Shown: positions 26,417 to 35,947, counted from the first letter of the stretch. The stretch: 64,000 bases of DNA from B46-G9 sp964548365 (GCA_964548365.1 CAZJRD010000009.1:1-64000); one strand, 5' to 3'. Notes: generated from the letters alone by a model not told the origin. Numbers and translations: made by a program.

Positions 26417-27541
26417 ATGACAACGAGCGAGGTTTATTTTTCTGACCTCAGATCCTCAATGAAGAGAAATCTGCTAACGAAACTGGGAGAGCTCTTGGAT
26501 AGTGCGGGGCTTGAAAATATTGTTTCTTCCAGGGATCTGGTCGCCTTAAAACTCCATTTCGGTGAGAAAGGAAATACCGCCTTCATCCGCCCGGTATTCA
26601 TCAGGCACATCGTGGACCAACTTCACTCCCTCGGCGCCTTTCCTTTTCTCACGGACGCCAATACCCTGTACGCCGGGACAAGAGGCAACAGTGTTTCCCA
26701 CTTGAAAACCGCCATTGAAAACGGGTTCGCCTTCTCGGTCGTCAACGCGCCGGTTATTATTGCTGACGGCCTCCGCGGTGCAGCATATGCCTCAGTTCCC
26801 ATAAACCAAGAACATGTCGAGATCGCTTACATCGGGAGAGAAATTGTCGAAGCGGATGCGCTCATCAGCCTTGCTCACTTCAAGGGTCACGAACTCTCCG
26901 GTTTCGGCGGCACCATAAAGAATGTCGGCATGGGGTGTGCGGCCAGGAAAGGAAAATTGCAGCAGCATTCCGATCTCAGCCCCAAGGTCAAGGCAAAAAA
27001 ATGCGTTGGGTGCGGGGAATGCGTTGCCCACTGTTCCCATGAGGCCATCTCCCTCTCGGACGAAAAGAAGGCCATCATCAATCCTGAAAAATGTGTTGGG
27101 TGCGGGGAATGTATCCTGATCTGTCCCAATGGCGCCATTGATATCCAATGGAGTAAGGATATTGCCATTTTTCAAGAAAAAATGGCTGAATACACTTTTG
27201 CAGTCCTGAAAAACAAGCGGGAAAAATCGCTGTTCATAAACTTCATAACGCAGGTTTCCCCAGCATGCGATTGCTACGGCCACAATGACGCTCCTATTGT
27301 TCCGGACATCGGGATTGTGGCTTCCACGGACCCTGTTGCCATTGACCAGGCATCAGTCGACCTCGTCAACCGACATGACCCGGCGCAGGGTTCCTGTATT
27401 TCAGGGCGCGTGAAGACCGGGGAAGACAAGTTCAGGGCCCTCTATCCCAAGATTGACTGGAGTATTCAATTGGACCATGCGGAAAAAATAGGCCTCGGCA
27501 CTCGAAAATACGAGCTCATCAGCCTCGAAAAGAAAAAGTAA
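26417..27541 (+). CDS. DUF362 domain protein with a two-cluster ferredoxin insert
   Basis: A 374-aa protein. The DUF362 fold surrounds a ferredoxin segment with two [4Fe-4S] motifs, CVGCGECVAHC (near 197) and CVGCGECILIC (near 226). The DUF362 signatures are visible as LKLHFGEKGNTAFIRP at the start and DPVAIDQASVDLVN near the end. Such proteins are probable redox proteins of anaerobes whose substrates are unknown. The start is the ATG after GCAGGAGG. It lies alone upstream of ilvE. Confidence 0.88.
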   Translation: MTTSEVYFSDLRSSMKRNLLTKLGELLDSAGLENIVSSRDLVALKLHFGEKGNTAFIRPVFIRHIVDQLHSLGAFPFLTDANTLYAGTRGNSVSHLKTAIENGFAFSVVNAPVIIADGLRGAAYASVPINQEHVEIAYIGREIVEADALISLAHFKGHELSGFGGTIKNVGMGCAARKGKLQQHSDLSPKVKAKKCVGCGECVAHCSHEAISLSDEKKAIINPEKCVGCGECILICPNGAIDIQWSKDIAIFQEKMAEYTFAVLKNKREKSLFINFITQVSPACDCYGHNDAPIVPDIGIVASTDPVAIDQASVDLVNRHDPAQGSCISGRVKTGEDKFRALYPKIDWSIQLDHAEKIGLGTRKYELISLEKKK

Positions 27542-27633
27542 GAAATCCCGGCCTGCGGCTAACGCTTTATTTTTCTGTATAAAGATGCTAAAAAAGGCAG
27601 TATCTGAATCATAATCAAGAGAAGGAGTATGCA

Positions 27634-28710
27634 ATGGAAATCACGATAACATCCGCACCACCGGATCAACTCAAGAAAAGGCCCGCTGACGAATCCCAGC
27701 TTGGTTTTGGGGACATCTTTACCGATCACATGTTCATCGCGAACTATGAATCCGGAAAAGGCTGGTTCGATCCCCGTATTGAGCCGTATGGTGACATCCA
27801 CCTGGATCCCGCGGCCATGGGACTCCACTATGGCCAGGAGATCTTTGAAGGATTGAAGGCCTACCGGGGAAAAGATAATGGAATATATCTCTTTCGTGCC
27901 AGGGATAACTGCGCCAGGCTCAACCGTTCTGCCACAAGACTGTGCATGCCCGAAGTGGATCTTGACCTGTTCATGGAAGGGATGACAAAACTCATCCTTC
28001 TGGACAAGGAATGGGTCCCACGGACTGAAGGAACGTCCCTCTACATCAGACCCATCATGCTCGCCACAGAGCCGCATCTTGGGGTAAGGCCTTCCCGCAC
28101 ATACATCTTCTATGTCATCATCGGCCCGGTGGGGGCCTATTACAAGGAAGGATTGAACCCTGTAAAGATTTACGTGGAAGATCAGTACATCCGGGCCGCT
28201 CTCGGAGGAACCGGCGAAGCCAAGACCGCCGGGAACTACGCCGCAAGCCTTCTCGCCACGGAACTGGCAATGGAAAAAGGGTTCACCCAGGTCTTGTGGC
28301 TCGATGCTGTGGAAAAAAAGTATGTGGAAGAAGTGGGAACCATGAATATGTTTTTCGTGATCGGCGATGAAATCATCACCGCTCCCCTGAATGGAAGCAT
28401 CCTCCCGGGTATCACCCGTGACTCGGTTATCCATATCCTGAAAGACTGGGGGCTCACGGTTTCGGAGCGATCACTGAGCATCGATGAAGTGATTTCCGCT
28501 GCCGAGTCCGAGAACCTGAAAGAGGCGTTCGGCAGCGGCACCGCCGCGGTCATCTCTCCAGTGGGACAGATTACCTTCAAGGGGAAAGACTATGTGGTAG
28601 CCGGCGGAAAAATGGGGGACCTCTCGCTGAGGCTCTATGACGAGATCACCGCTCTCCAGTATGCCGGCAAGCCCGACCCGTATGGGTGGGTTGAACGGAT
28701 AGGTGAGTAG
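27634..28710 (+). CDS. ilvE: Branched-chain amino acid aminotransferase
   Basis: A 358-aa fold-type IV PLP enzyme of the longer (BCAT2-like) class. The PLP lysine is in GTGEAKTAGNYAAS; other conserved parts are LHYGQEIFEGLKAYR and VEEVGTMNMFFV. It catalyses the last step of Val/Leu/Ile synthesis or the first of their breakdown. The ATG follows GAAGGAG. mtnA starts 12 bp downstream, which suggests an operon linking branched-chain or methionine-derived transamination with methylthioribose-phosphate salvage. Confidence 0.95.
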   Translation: MEITITSAPPDQLKKRPADESQLGFGDIFTDHMFIANYESGKGWFDPRIEPYGDIHLDPAAMGLHYGQEIFEGLKAYRGKDNGIYLFRARDNCARLNRSATRLCMPEVDLDLFMEGMTKLILLDKEWVPRTEGTSLYIRPIMLATEPHLGVRPSRTYIFYVIIGPVGAYYKEGLNPVKIYVEDQYIRAALGGTGEAKTAGNYAASLLATELAMEKGFTQVLWLDAVEKKYVEEVGTMNMFFVIGDEIITAPLNGSILPGITRDSVIHILKDWGLTVSERSLSIDEVISAAESENLKEAFGSGTAAVISPVGQITFKGKDYVVAGGKMGDLSLRLYDEITALQYAGKPDPYGWVERIGE

Positions 28711-28722
28711 CGAGGGCCCTGT

Positions 28723-29778
28723 ATGCTCCCTACGATCAAATGGGAGGGACAGCTCGTCAAAATCCTGGACCAGAGGAAGCTCCCTTCCAGGAAAGAGTGG
28801 TACACTTGCCGCAGTTACAGGGATGTCATCAGCGCCATTGAGAAAATGGCTATAAGGGGTGCCCCCGCTATTGGCGTAGCTGCGTCAATGGGCCTGGCCC
28901 TCGGGGCATCTTCCATTCGAACCCGATCATTCCCTGCTTTCAGGGCACGTTTCCATGTTTTGGCCGAAAAGATGCGGATTGCGCGGCCCACTGCCGTCAA
29001 TCTCAAATGGGCCGTTGAAAGAATGCTTCGGCTTGTGGATCGATCGGCAGACCGATCAGTAGATGAGATAAAACAGTCATTACGGAAAGAATCTGAGGAA
29101 ATATTAGCAGAAGATATTGAAATAAATAGAGATATCGGGCGCCACGGCCTTGCGGTTGTTCCTGAAAATTCGACAATCCTGACCCATTGCAATGCCGGTT
29201 CGCTCGCCACTGCCGGGTACGGAACAGCCCTTGGGGTCGTCCGGGCCGCCCACGAGGCAGGAAAAGGCATCCGGGTTGTTGCAGATGAAACAAGGCCCTG
29301 GCTGCAGGGACTGCGGCTCACCACCTTTGAACTCATGGAAGACGGTATCCCCACCACCGTAATCGCGGACAATGCCGCCGGCAGCCTGATGCGGCATGGC
29401 CAGATCGATCTTGTCATCACCGGCGCGGACCGCATCGCTGCCAACGGAGACGTGGCAAATAAGATAGGTACCTATCAGGTTGCCCTTATGGCCCGCATGC
29501 ACAGGCTTCCCTTTTATGTGGCAGCTCCCCTTTCCACCATAGACCTTACCACGCCGGACGGAGATGCCATTCCCGTAGAACAAAGGCCCCCCGCAGAAAT
29601 CACCTGCATCGGGAGAAAAGCGCTGGCGCCGCCCGGCGTCAATGTGCTTAACCCGGCTTTTGATATCACTCCTGCGAAATATGTGACCGCCATAATAACC
29701 GAGACGGGAATCATCCTGCCTCCCTTCAAAGAGAACATCAAGCATAGTATGGCCTCACAGGCCTCTTTTTTTCCTTGA
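28723..29778 (+). CDS. mtnA: S-methyl-5-thioribose-1-phosphate isomerase
   Basis: A 351-aa eIF2B-like isomerase of the methionine salvage pathway. Signature segments are IRGAPAIGVAASMG, THCNAGSLATAGYGTALGVVR (catalytic Cys), VADETRPWLQGLRLT and ITGADRIAANGDVANKIGTY (catalytic Asp). Other mtn genes are not in the window. Its 3' end overlaps the convergent tilS by 24 bp. Confidence 0.95.
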   Translation: MLPTIKWEGQLVKILDQRKLPSRKEWYTCRSYRDVISAIEKMAIRGAPAIGVAASMGLALGASSIRTRSFPAFRARFHVLAEKMRIARPTAVNLKWAVERMLRLVDRSADRSVDEIKQSLRKESEEILAEDIEINRDIGRHGLAVVPENSTILTHCNAGSLATAGYGTALGVVRAAHEAGKGIRVVADETRPWLQGLRLTTFELMEDGIPTTVIADNAAGSLMRHGQIDLVITGADRIAANGDVANKIGTYQVALMARMHRLPFYVAAPLSTIDLTTPDGDAIPVEQRPPAEITCIGRKALAPPGVNVLNPAFDITPAKYVTAIITETGIILPPFKENIKHSMASQASFFP

Positions 29779-31269
29779 CCTCCTTTTTCCTGCCGCCATC
29801 TCCACGCCGGAGAGACCATGCTCTCTTCCCGAGAGAAAAGTCTCTCCCTTCTTCCCCTTCTCGCCGCCTTGAAAGTCCGGAACGCCAAGAAAAGTAATTT
29901 TCAGGACTTTTTCAGTGGCGGTCGACACCTTGACCCTCTCATCGATCATCATCCCGCAAATCCATAAAATTTCGCCACCACTCAAGAGAATCGGCAGTCT
30001 CGACCGCACCGAATTTGGAACTTTCCTATCGATAAAAAAATCTTTTACCTTCTTGCGCCCCCGCATGCCCAGGGGAACAAACCTGTCACCCGGCCTGAAG
30101 TTCCTCAGCACCAGTGGATACTTTATCTTTTGGGCATCAAGACAGGCAGTCCAGGGATCGTCTTCCCGGATGGATACCTTTCCCCTCGGCATTTCTTCCA
30201 TTGAAAGAGTGCATGACACCTCTTCCAAGACAAAACGGCCCGATTTTTTCAGGATGTAGAGGTAGTCAGAAGCCTTTTCGGTGGTGGCTTTTTTAAATGA
30301 AATGCGGTCATAGATCCGCGCTACCACGAGCCCCTTTGGCAAACGGACTGTCCCTTGCGATTTTCTCCCGGCTGCCAGTTGATGCACGGCGGTGATGTGT
30401 CGGAGGCTCACCCCGGAAAGTCCCTCTGCAATGATATTCACACAGTGGCGAATGATCCTTTTTCTCAGCGCCAAAGGCAGTTCCAGAAGCTCTTTGACAC
30501 TGATTTCCACCAGATCATTTCGCCTTACTTTTGCGCGTTTAGCCAACCACTCCCCTGACACCACTTCCAGATAGTGGTTGTCTTCACGAAGGATGTCCGC
30601 TGTCTGAGCGAGTATATCTATCACCCGTGGTTGATATTCTTCCAGGGCAGGGATCAGGACCGATCGGATACGATTTCTCAAAAACTTCTCCTCCCGGTTC
30701 GTCGGGTCTGTCTTGAAATGCAGCCCTCGCTCCCTGAGATAAATCTTAATCTCAGGTCGACCCAACTCCAGGATTGGTCGAATAATTTTTCCATCTCGGA
30801 CCGGAGCGATTCCCGATAATCCTCCCATGCCGCTCCCCCGCAAAAGTCGCATGAGAACTGTTTCAGCCTGGTCGTTGCGTTGATGCCCGAGGGCGATCTT
30901 TTGTGCCGAAAAACGTACCCGCACCTCCTCAAAAAACCGGTACCGCGCTCTTCGGGCGCGATTCTCCAGAGAACCTCCTGCTGGATCAAGGTGAACGCCT
31001 TCTGTTTCAAAAGGGAGGTTCCGTGCTTCCGCGAGAGACGCCACGAAACGGGTTTCCTCCAGATCTTCAGCGGGGCGGAGACCATGGTCAATATGGGCAA
31101 CCACCAGTTCTATATCCAGTTCCTGCCGGAGCAAATAAAGAATATCCAGCAGGCACACCGAATCCGGCCCTCCCGAAACACCAACCACAACCCGGTCGCC
31201 CGGGATTACAAGACCATATTTAAGCATCGTTTTTCGTGCTTTATCAATGATAGCATAAACAAAGCTCAT
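29755..31269 (-). CDS. tilS: tRNA(Ile)-lysidine synthase
   Basis: A 504-aa enzyme that converts C34 of tRNA-Ile(CAU) to lysidine. The PP-loop SGGPDS is near residue 35, followed by HQRNDQAETVLMRLLRGSG and a C-terminal TilS domain (LRNFRPGDRFVPLGMRGRKKVKDFFID). The start is the ATG preceded by GAGGACAGGA; an upstream ATG at 31305 lacks a ribosome-binding site. It is convergent with mtnA, overlapping at the 3' ends. Confidence 0.95.
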   Translation of the reverse strand: MSFVYAIIDKARKTMLKYGLVIPGDRVVVGVSGGPDSVCLLDILYLLRQELDIELVVAHIDHGLRPAEDLEETRFVASLAEARNLPFETEGVHLDPAGGSLENRARRARYRFFEEVRVRFSAQKIALGHQRNDQAETVLMRLLRGSGMGGLSGIAPVRDGKIIRPILELGRPEIKIYLRERGLHFKTDPTNREEKFLRNRIRSVLIPALEEYQPRVIDILAQTADILREDNHYLEVVSGEWLAKRAKVRRNDLVEISVKELLELPLALRKRIIRHCVNIIAEGLSGVSLRHITAVHQLAAGRKSQGTVRLPKGLVVARIYDRISFKKATTEKASDYLYILKKSGRFVLEEVSCTLSMEEMPRGKVSIREDDPWTACLDAQKIKYPLVLRNFRPGDRFVPLGMRGRKKVKDFFIDRKVPNSVRSRLPILLSGGEILWICGMMIDERVKVSTATEKVLKITFLGVPDFQGGEKGKKGETFLSGREHGLSGVEMAAGKRRSRKKRGL

Positions 31270-31527
31270 ATGTTTTCCTGTCCTCTTTATCCCTGAAGGT
31301 AGCATGGTTTCTGGAGAAACTCAACTTCCTCCAAGGCTTTTCGAATCATTCGGGCCTTCGAGCGGCCCTGCGCTGCCTTGACACCTGGTTTGCGCTCTGG
31401 CATGCTGAAAAATAGCAGCAGGCAATCCTCTGCGAGAGAGATCCTGATATTGCTTCGCTCCAACAGGCGAAAATCTTATTCCGGATTCTTTTCCTGAATA
31501 TCACGAACGGGGAGTCACAAACACCGG

Positions 31528-32505
31528 ATGTTGAAAATCGGGGACCTCCAACTGGCCAACTGGCTTATCATGGCACCCATGGCCGGCATCACTAATCTCC
31601 CTTTTCGGATGATGGTCAAGAAAATGGGTGCTGCACTGGTGACCACGGAGATGATCAGTGCCAAGGGGCTTGTCCTTCGGCAGGAGCGAACGCTCAACTA
31701 TTTGAAAACCTGTGAAGAGGAAAAACCCCTCTCGGTGCAGTTGTTTGGTTCTGACCCTGCAGTTCTTCGCGATGCTGCACAAATCGCCATCGAGGAAGGG
31801 GCAGAGATGATTGACATAAACGCGGGTTGTCCGGTAAAGAAAGTGGTCAAGACCGGTGCAGGTGCCGCACTCCTCCGTGAACCCCGGAACATAGAGAAAA
31901 TTCTAACCGCTGTTCGCTCTGTATGTACGGTTCCCCTCACGGTAAAGATACGCGCTGGGTGGCGTCCCGAATCTCCGGATAGCGTTTCTGTTGCCCGGCT
32001 TATTGAAGATTGTGGCGTCGATGCCGTAACCATTCATCCCAGATTTGCTTCCCAGGGGTATTCCGGCATTGCGGACTGGTCGCTCATAGGAAAAGTAAAG
32101 GATGCTCTTGGGATACCTGTTATCGGCAATGGAGATGTCCTCCAGCCGTCTGATGGCTTCAGGATCAGGAAACAGACCCGTTGTGACGCTGTTATGATCG
32201 GCCGCGGCGCTATTGGCAACCCTTGGATATTCAAGCATATCCTCCTCATGGAAAAGGGAGCGGATCCTTCGCCCCCGACCGTTGAAGAGCGTAAGGGCCT
32301 GATCATGGATCATTTTGAGGCGCTGTCAGCTACGGTGGGAAAAAGCAAAGCCGCAAGAATCATGCGAGGCCTTCTCCTGTGGTACACAAAAGGCCTCCCC
32401 TTCAGCAGCAATTTTCGGGGGCAAATAACCTCTATCAAAGACATGGAATCCCTGGTTTCGACCATGCATGCTTATTTCTCATCCCTGGAGGAAATCCAAT
32501 CTTGA
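31528..32505 (+). CDS. dusB: tRNA-dihydrouridine synthase DusB
   Basis: A 325-aa FMN TIM-barrel enzyme reducing U to dihydrouridine in tRNA. It has APMAGITNLPFR at the N-terminus, the catalytic region DINAGCPVKKVVKTGAGAAL, VKIRAGW, and the FMN phosphate site GNGDV with IGRGAIGNPW. Its stop overlaps the TTG start of the ispH-ubiA fusion gene (TTGA), so the two are probably translationally coupled. Confidence 0.94.
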   Translation: MLKIGDLQLANWLIMAPMAGITNLPFRMMVKKMGAALVTTEMISAKGLVLRQERTLNYLKTCEEEKPLSVQLFGSDPAVLRDAAQIAIEEGAEMIDINAGCPVKKVVKTGAGAALLREPRNIEKILTAVRSVCTVPLTVKIRAGWRPESPDSVSVARLIEDCGVDAVTIHPRFASQGYSGIADWSLIGKVKDALGIPVIGNGDVLQPSDGFRIRKQTRCDAVMIGRGAIGNPWIFKHILLMEKGADPSPPTVEERKGLIMDHFEALSATVGKSKAARIMRGLLLWYTKGLPFSSNFRGQITSIKDMESLVSTMHAYFSSLEEIQS

Positions 32506-34235
32506 AGGTGAAGCTTGCCAGTAACGCAGGTTTTTGCATGGGCGTCCGACGCGCCATGGAACTCGTGCTCGAGGAAGCCAACCGATCTGAAATCCCTTTG
32601 TACACCTTCGGCCCCCTTATCCACAACCGACAGGTCATAGAACTCCTTGAACACAAAGGAATTCAATCGGTAAATGACCCTGAAGAACTTTCGGAAGGCG
32701 AAATCGTCATCAGGGCGCATGGAATCCCACCGCACCAGCGCCACCTTCTCAAGAGATCAGGGCTCAGGATTATTGACGGAACGTGTCCAAGAGTGGCACG
32801 CGTTCAGGCAATTATCCGGTATCACACCAGAAAAGGTCTCGCTGGCGTCATCGTCGGAGACAGAGAACATGCGGAAGTGATAGGTCTTACGGGGCACGGA
32901 GAAGGTCTCGTTTATGTCATCAACTCCGTGGAGGAAGTAGCCGGCCTCAGCGACAATGTTTCTTATTTCATGGTGGCACAGACAACCCAGGATGAAAAAA
33001 CCTACGGTGAAATATCCCGGGAAATGCTTAAACGTTTTCCCGACACCAAGGTATTCAATACTATTTGCGATGCCACCCACCAGCGCCAGGAAGAAGTACG
33101 GGCCCTGGCCCATCTTGTAGATGCCATGGTGGTTGTAGGAGGATTCCACAGTGGAAACACCAGAAGATTGGTGCAGATAGCAAAAGATGAGGGCCTCCCC
33201 ACATTCCATGTGGAGACGGAAAAGGATCTTGATCAGAATAATTTTTCGGGCATGGAAGTAGTCGGCGTTACAGCGGGGGCCTCAACTCCTAACTGGATGA
33301 TAAAAAACGTGGTCGAGAAAATCGAAACCATCCAGGATTCAAACCGAAATTCTCTCCTGGCATGGAGCAAGAAAATTTTTAAGTTCCTCTTGCTCAGCAA
33401 CGTCATTGTTGGTGCGGGAGCTGCTTCGTTGTCATACGCCACATTCGTCCTGTCGGGGACCACGCCCAAACTCGCCTATCCATTGCTGGCTTTTCTTTAC
33501 ATCTATGCCATGCACGTCCTCAATCGCTTTCTCGACAAGGGGGCCAGTGCGTACAATGACCCTGAAAGGGCTGCATTCTACGACAGACATACCCTTTTTC
33601 TCTGCCTGACGGCTCTCGGTGCAATCTCCTTCGCCCTTCTTCTTGCCTATACCATGGGGAAAACAACCCTTCTTGCCCTGTCCGGATTCAGTTTCCTGGG
33701 TGTGCTTTACAGTGTACCCTTAATGCCTTCCCGGATTCGGCAAAAATATCCGTATGCCAAAATCAAGGATGTTCCGGGATCAAAAACCCTTTCTGAATCT
33801 CTTGCGTGGGTCGCTGTTATTTCAGTGCTGCCAAGGCTCAATTTTGTGCCGTGGCACTGGCCCATCCTCATAACCAGCTCCCTTGTTATCTTTTTCCTCA
33901 GCTATGCCCGATCTGCGCTTTTTGACATATTGCAATTTCAGGGAGACCTCATTGTGGGGAAAGAAACCCTCCCCCTTACCATCGGCATCCATAAGACTTC
34001 TTTCATCATCAAGTGCTTCCTTGTGCTCGCTGGATTCATTCTCGTTTTGGGCTCCCTTTTCCATTGGATGACGCCCGTTTCCTATCTCCTCCTGTTGTGC
34101 GTCCTGGGCATTTATCTTTGTCTTACCGCCTATGAACAACAATGGATATATCCTGGATTGAATCTGGAAGCCCTCGTGGAAGGTAATTTCCTGCTGGCCG
34201 GCGCCGTTGCCGTCATATGGCAGGTCTTTCAATGA
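32502..34235 (+). CDS. ispH: IspH fused to a UbiA-family prenyltransferase
   Basis: A 577-aa two-domain protein. Residues about 1-280 are a complete IspH (HMBPP reductase, last MEP-pathway step giving IPP/DMAPP), with the three cluster cysteines at 12 (GFCMGV), 95 (GTCPRV) and 189 (TICDAT) and the AHGIPP, REHAEV and GGFHSGNT motifs. Residues about 290-577 form a multi-span UbiA-type prenyltransferase with N341-RFL-D345 and the second motif FDILQFQGDLIVGKETLPLTIG. The junction is continuous, with no stop or frameshift. The start is a TTG with GGAGG ten bases upstream, overlapping the dusB stop; the frame is open further upstream inside dusB. The acceptor substrate of the prenyltransferase is unknown. 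Confidence 0.92.
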   Translation: MKVKLASNAGFCMGVRRAMELVLEEANRSEIPLYTFGPLIHNRQVIELLEHKGIQSVNDPEELSEGEIVIRAHGIPPHQRHLLKRSGLRIIDGTCPRVARVQAIIRYHTRKGLAGVIVGDREHAEVIGLTGHGEGLVYVINSVEEVAGLSDNVSYFMVAQTTQDEKTYGEISREMLKRFPDTKVFNTICDATHQRQEEVRALAHLVDAMVVVGGFHSGNTRRLVQIAKDEGLPTFHVETEKDLDQNNFSGMEVVGVTAGASTPNWMIKNVVEKIETIQDSNRNSLLAWSKKIFKFLLLSNVIVGAGAASLSYATFVLSGTTPKLAYPLLAFLYIYAMHVLNRFLDKGASAYNDPERAAFYDRHTLFLCLTALGAISFALLLAYTMGKTTLLALSGFSFLGVLYSVPLMPSRIRQKYPYAKIKDVPGSKTLSESLAWVAVISVLPRLNFVPWHWPILITSSLVIFFLSYARSALFDILQFQGDLIVGKETLPLTIGIHKTSFIIKCFLVLAGFILVLGSLFHWMTPVSYLLLLCVLGIYLCLTAYEQQWIYPGLNLEALVEGNFLLAGAVAVIWQVFQ

Positions 34236-35089
34236 CCAAGGTCAGTGTGATCATCCCTACGTTTAACCGCGCCCATCTCGTGGGAAGGGCCATTTCTTCC
34301 GCGCTCTTTCAGACCTTTGAGAATTATGAAATCCTGGTGGTGGACGATGGTTCCACCGATTCCACGGGAAAAGTGGTTGCACAATTCGGCTCAAGGATAA
34401 GATACATTCCGCTTGGAACCAACCGCGGGGTTTCCGCTGCGCGCAATGCCGGTATCAGGGAGAGCAGTGCCCCCTACATAGCCTTCCTTGATTCGGACGA
34501 TTACTGGTTACCGGAGAAACTTTCGGCACAGATACGCTTTTTCCAGGATGATCCTGAGGTCCTCATCTGCCAGATTGAAGAGCACTGGATTCGACGGGGC
34601 CGAAGGGTCAACCCGGGGAAAATTCACCAAAAGCCGTCCGGGGATATCTTCTCGCCGTCGTTGAGGCTCTGCCTGGTGAGTCCTTCCGCGGTCATGATAA
34701 GCCGATCTCTTCTTGACGAAACAGGCCTCTTTGATGAAACTCTTCCCGCCTGTGAGGATTATGATCTATGGCTTCGAATCGCTGCACGATATCCAATTCC
34801 TCTTATTGAAAGACCCCTTGTTATAAAGACCGGCGGTCATTCCGACCAGCTTTCGCGCCGGTTTTCCGGCATGGATCGTTTCAGGATCCGTTCCCTCGCG
34901 AATCTGCTCCATCGAAATACCCTGACTTTCGCGCAAGAACAAGAAACCCTGGAGGAACTGAAAAGGAAATGTCACATATATGCCAAGGGGTGCTTCAAAC
35001 GTGGAAGAAAAAAAGAGGGGCAATTCTACTTGGACTTACCCGAAAAGGTGAGACAAGGCCCCGTTGAAACGTGGCCTTCCCAAGTCTGA
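34232..35089 (+). CDS. Glycosyltransferase family 2 protein
   Basis: A 285-aa GT-A enzyme. SVIIPTFNRAHLVGRAISSAL, VDDGSTDST, NRGVSAARNAG and FLDSDDYW (DXD) are all present, followed by an ACEDYDLWLR acceptor loop. The ATG overlaps the stop of the ispH-ubiA fusion (ATGA), so it is coupled to it. The sugar and acceptor are not predictable. A stem-loop spans its stop codon. Confidence 0.9.
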   Translation: MTKVSVIIPTFNRAHLVGRAISSALFQTFENYEILVVDDGSTDSTGKVVAQFGSRIRYIPLGTNRGVSAARNAGIRESSAPYIAFLDSDDYWLPEKLSAQIRFFQDDPEVLICQIEEHWIRRGRRVNPGKIHQKPSGDIFSPSLRLCLVSPSAVMISRSLLDETGLFDETLPACEDYDLWLRIAARYPIPLIERPLVIKTGGHSDQLSRRFSGMDRFRIRSLANLLHRNTLTFAQEQETLEELKRKCHIYAKGCFKRGRKKEGQFYLDLPEKVRQGPVETWPSQV

Positions 35090-35101
35090 AAAGGCCACGT
35101 T
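35068..35101. terminator. Hairpin at the convergent GT2/MBL ends
   Basis: AACGTGGCCTT (35068-35078) pairs perfectly with AAGGCCACGTT (35091-35101), 12-nt loop. The last codons and TGA of the GT2 gene lie in the hairpin. T-runs are weak on both strands; it probably acts as a bidirectional end for the two convergent units. Confidence 0.55.
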
Positions 35102-35114
35102 CCCCAAAAAACCG

Positions 35115-35741
35115 TTATTCCTTCTGAAGGACTGTAACTTCAACGATACCGGCCAATCCCTTTTGAAATGAAGAGGCGTCTTTTTCGTCCCCCACAATGG
35201 CCCCGTAATGCATGGGAATAGCGACCTTGGGCTGGATGGCCTTGGCCGCCGCTACAGCCTGTTCCGCGGTCATGACATAGGTTCCGGAAACAGGCAGGAA
35301 CGCGATATCAACGTCCATTCCGCTCATCTCCGGCACGAAATCAGTGTCTCCTGCATGGTATACCCTGACCCCATCCATCTCCACGATGAACCCGAGCCAC
35401 CCATTCCTTTTCGGATGGAAATCCTTGTCCGTATTATAGGCCGGGACCGCCTCAATCTTCACTCCCTCTATTTCCATTTTTTCTCCCGGTTTCAGGACTC
35501 GAACATCCCCCTTCAACTTTTTGGCGGAATCCTTCTCGGTAATAATAACTGTGTTTTCCTTTCTGATCTTTTCCACATCCTCGGGAGAGCAATGATCAAA
35601 GTGATCATGGGAAATGAAGATTAGATCGGCTCCCGGGCCACCTTCTATCTGGAATGGATCGAAATAGAGCGCCTTGGCGCCGTCGATGCGAAAAGAATCA
35701 TGTCCCAGCCAATGTATCTTCTCAACCAAGTTTCCTGCCAT
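35115..35741 (-). CDS. MBL-fold metal-dependent hydrolase (UPF0173-like)
   Basis: A 208-aa small metallo-beta-lactamase-fold protein: HWLGHDSFRI, the metal motif ISHDHFDHC, the later YHAGDTD and a C-terminal IPMHYGAIVG. Substrate unknown. The ATG has GGGAGG upstream; the frame extends seven codons further. It is the last gene of a DUF3842-cooT-MBL unit, 17 bp after cooT. Confidence 0.9.
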   Translation of the reverse strand: MAGNLVEKIHWLGHDSFRIDGAKALYFDPFQIEGGPGADLIFISHDHFDHCSPEDVEKIRKENTVIITEKDSAKKLKGDVRVLKPGEKMEIEGVKIEAVPAYNTDKDFHPKRNGWLGFIVEMDGVRVYHAGDTDFVPEMSGMDVDIAFLPVSGTYVMTAEQAVAAAKAIQPKVAIPMHYGAIVGDEKDASSFQKGLAGIVEVTVLQKE

Positions 35742-35758
35742 GATACACCTCCCTTTTT

Positions 35759-35947
35759 TCAAACAGCTTCAAGGATGATCTTGTGATCCACCAGGGAAAG
35801 GCTTTTTACCTGCCCTTCCACAATTTTCTCTTCACCAAAGAGATTTACCATTCTCACGTTGCCTTCCTGGTTTTCCAGGAAATCAACATTTTCCATAATC
35901 TCTTCCTCTTTGCCGTCTATGACGATATAAGCTGTTGATTCACACAT
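35759..35947 (-). CDS. cooT: CooT-family small nickel-binding protein
   Basis: A 62-aa protein starting MCESTAYIV, with the pattern of CooT-like proteins: N-terminal Met-Cys, a central VRMVNLFGEEK and a closing DHKIILEA strand. CooT of Rhodospirillum is a dimeric nickel chaperone that binds one Ni through the N-terminal Cys2 and supports CO dehydrogenase maturation. No CODH gene is in the window. The start overlaps the end of the DUF3842 gene by 8 bp. Confidence 0.78.
   Translation of the reverse strand: MCESTAYIVIDGKEEEIMENVDFLENQEGNVRMVNLFGEEKIVEGQVKSLSLVDHKIILEAV

Noticed and set aside
27559..28434. 291-codon minus-strand open frame
   Set aside because: Antisense to ilvE and without recognisable domain.
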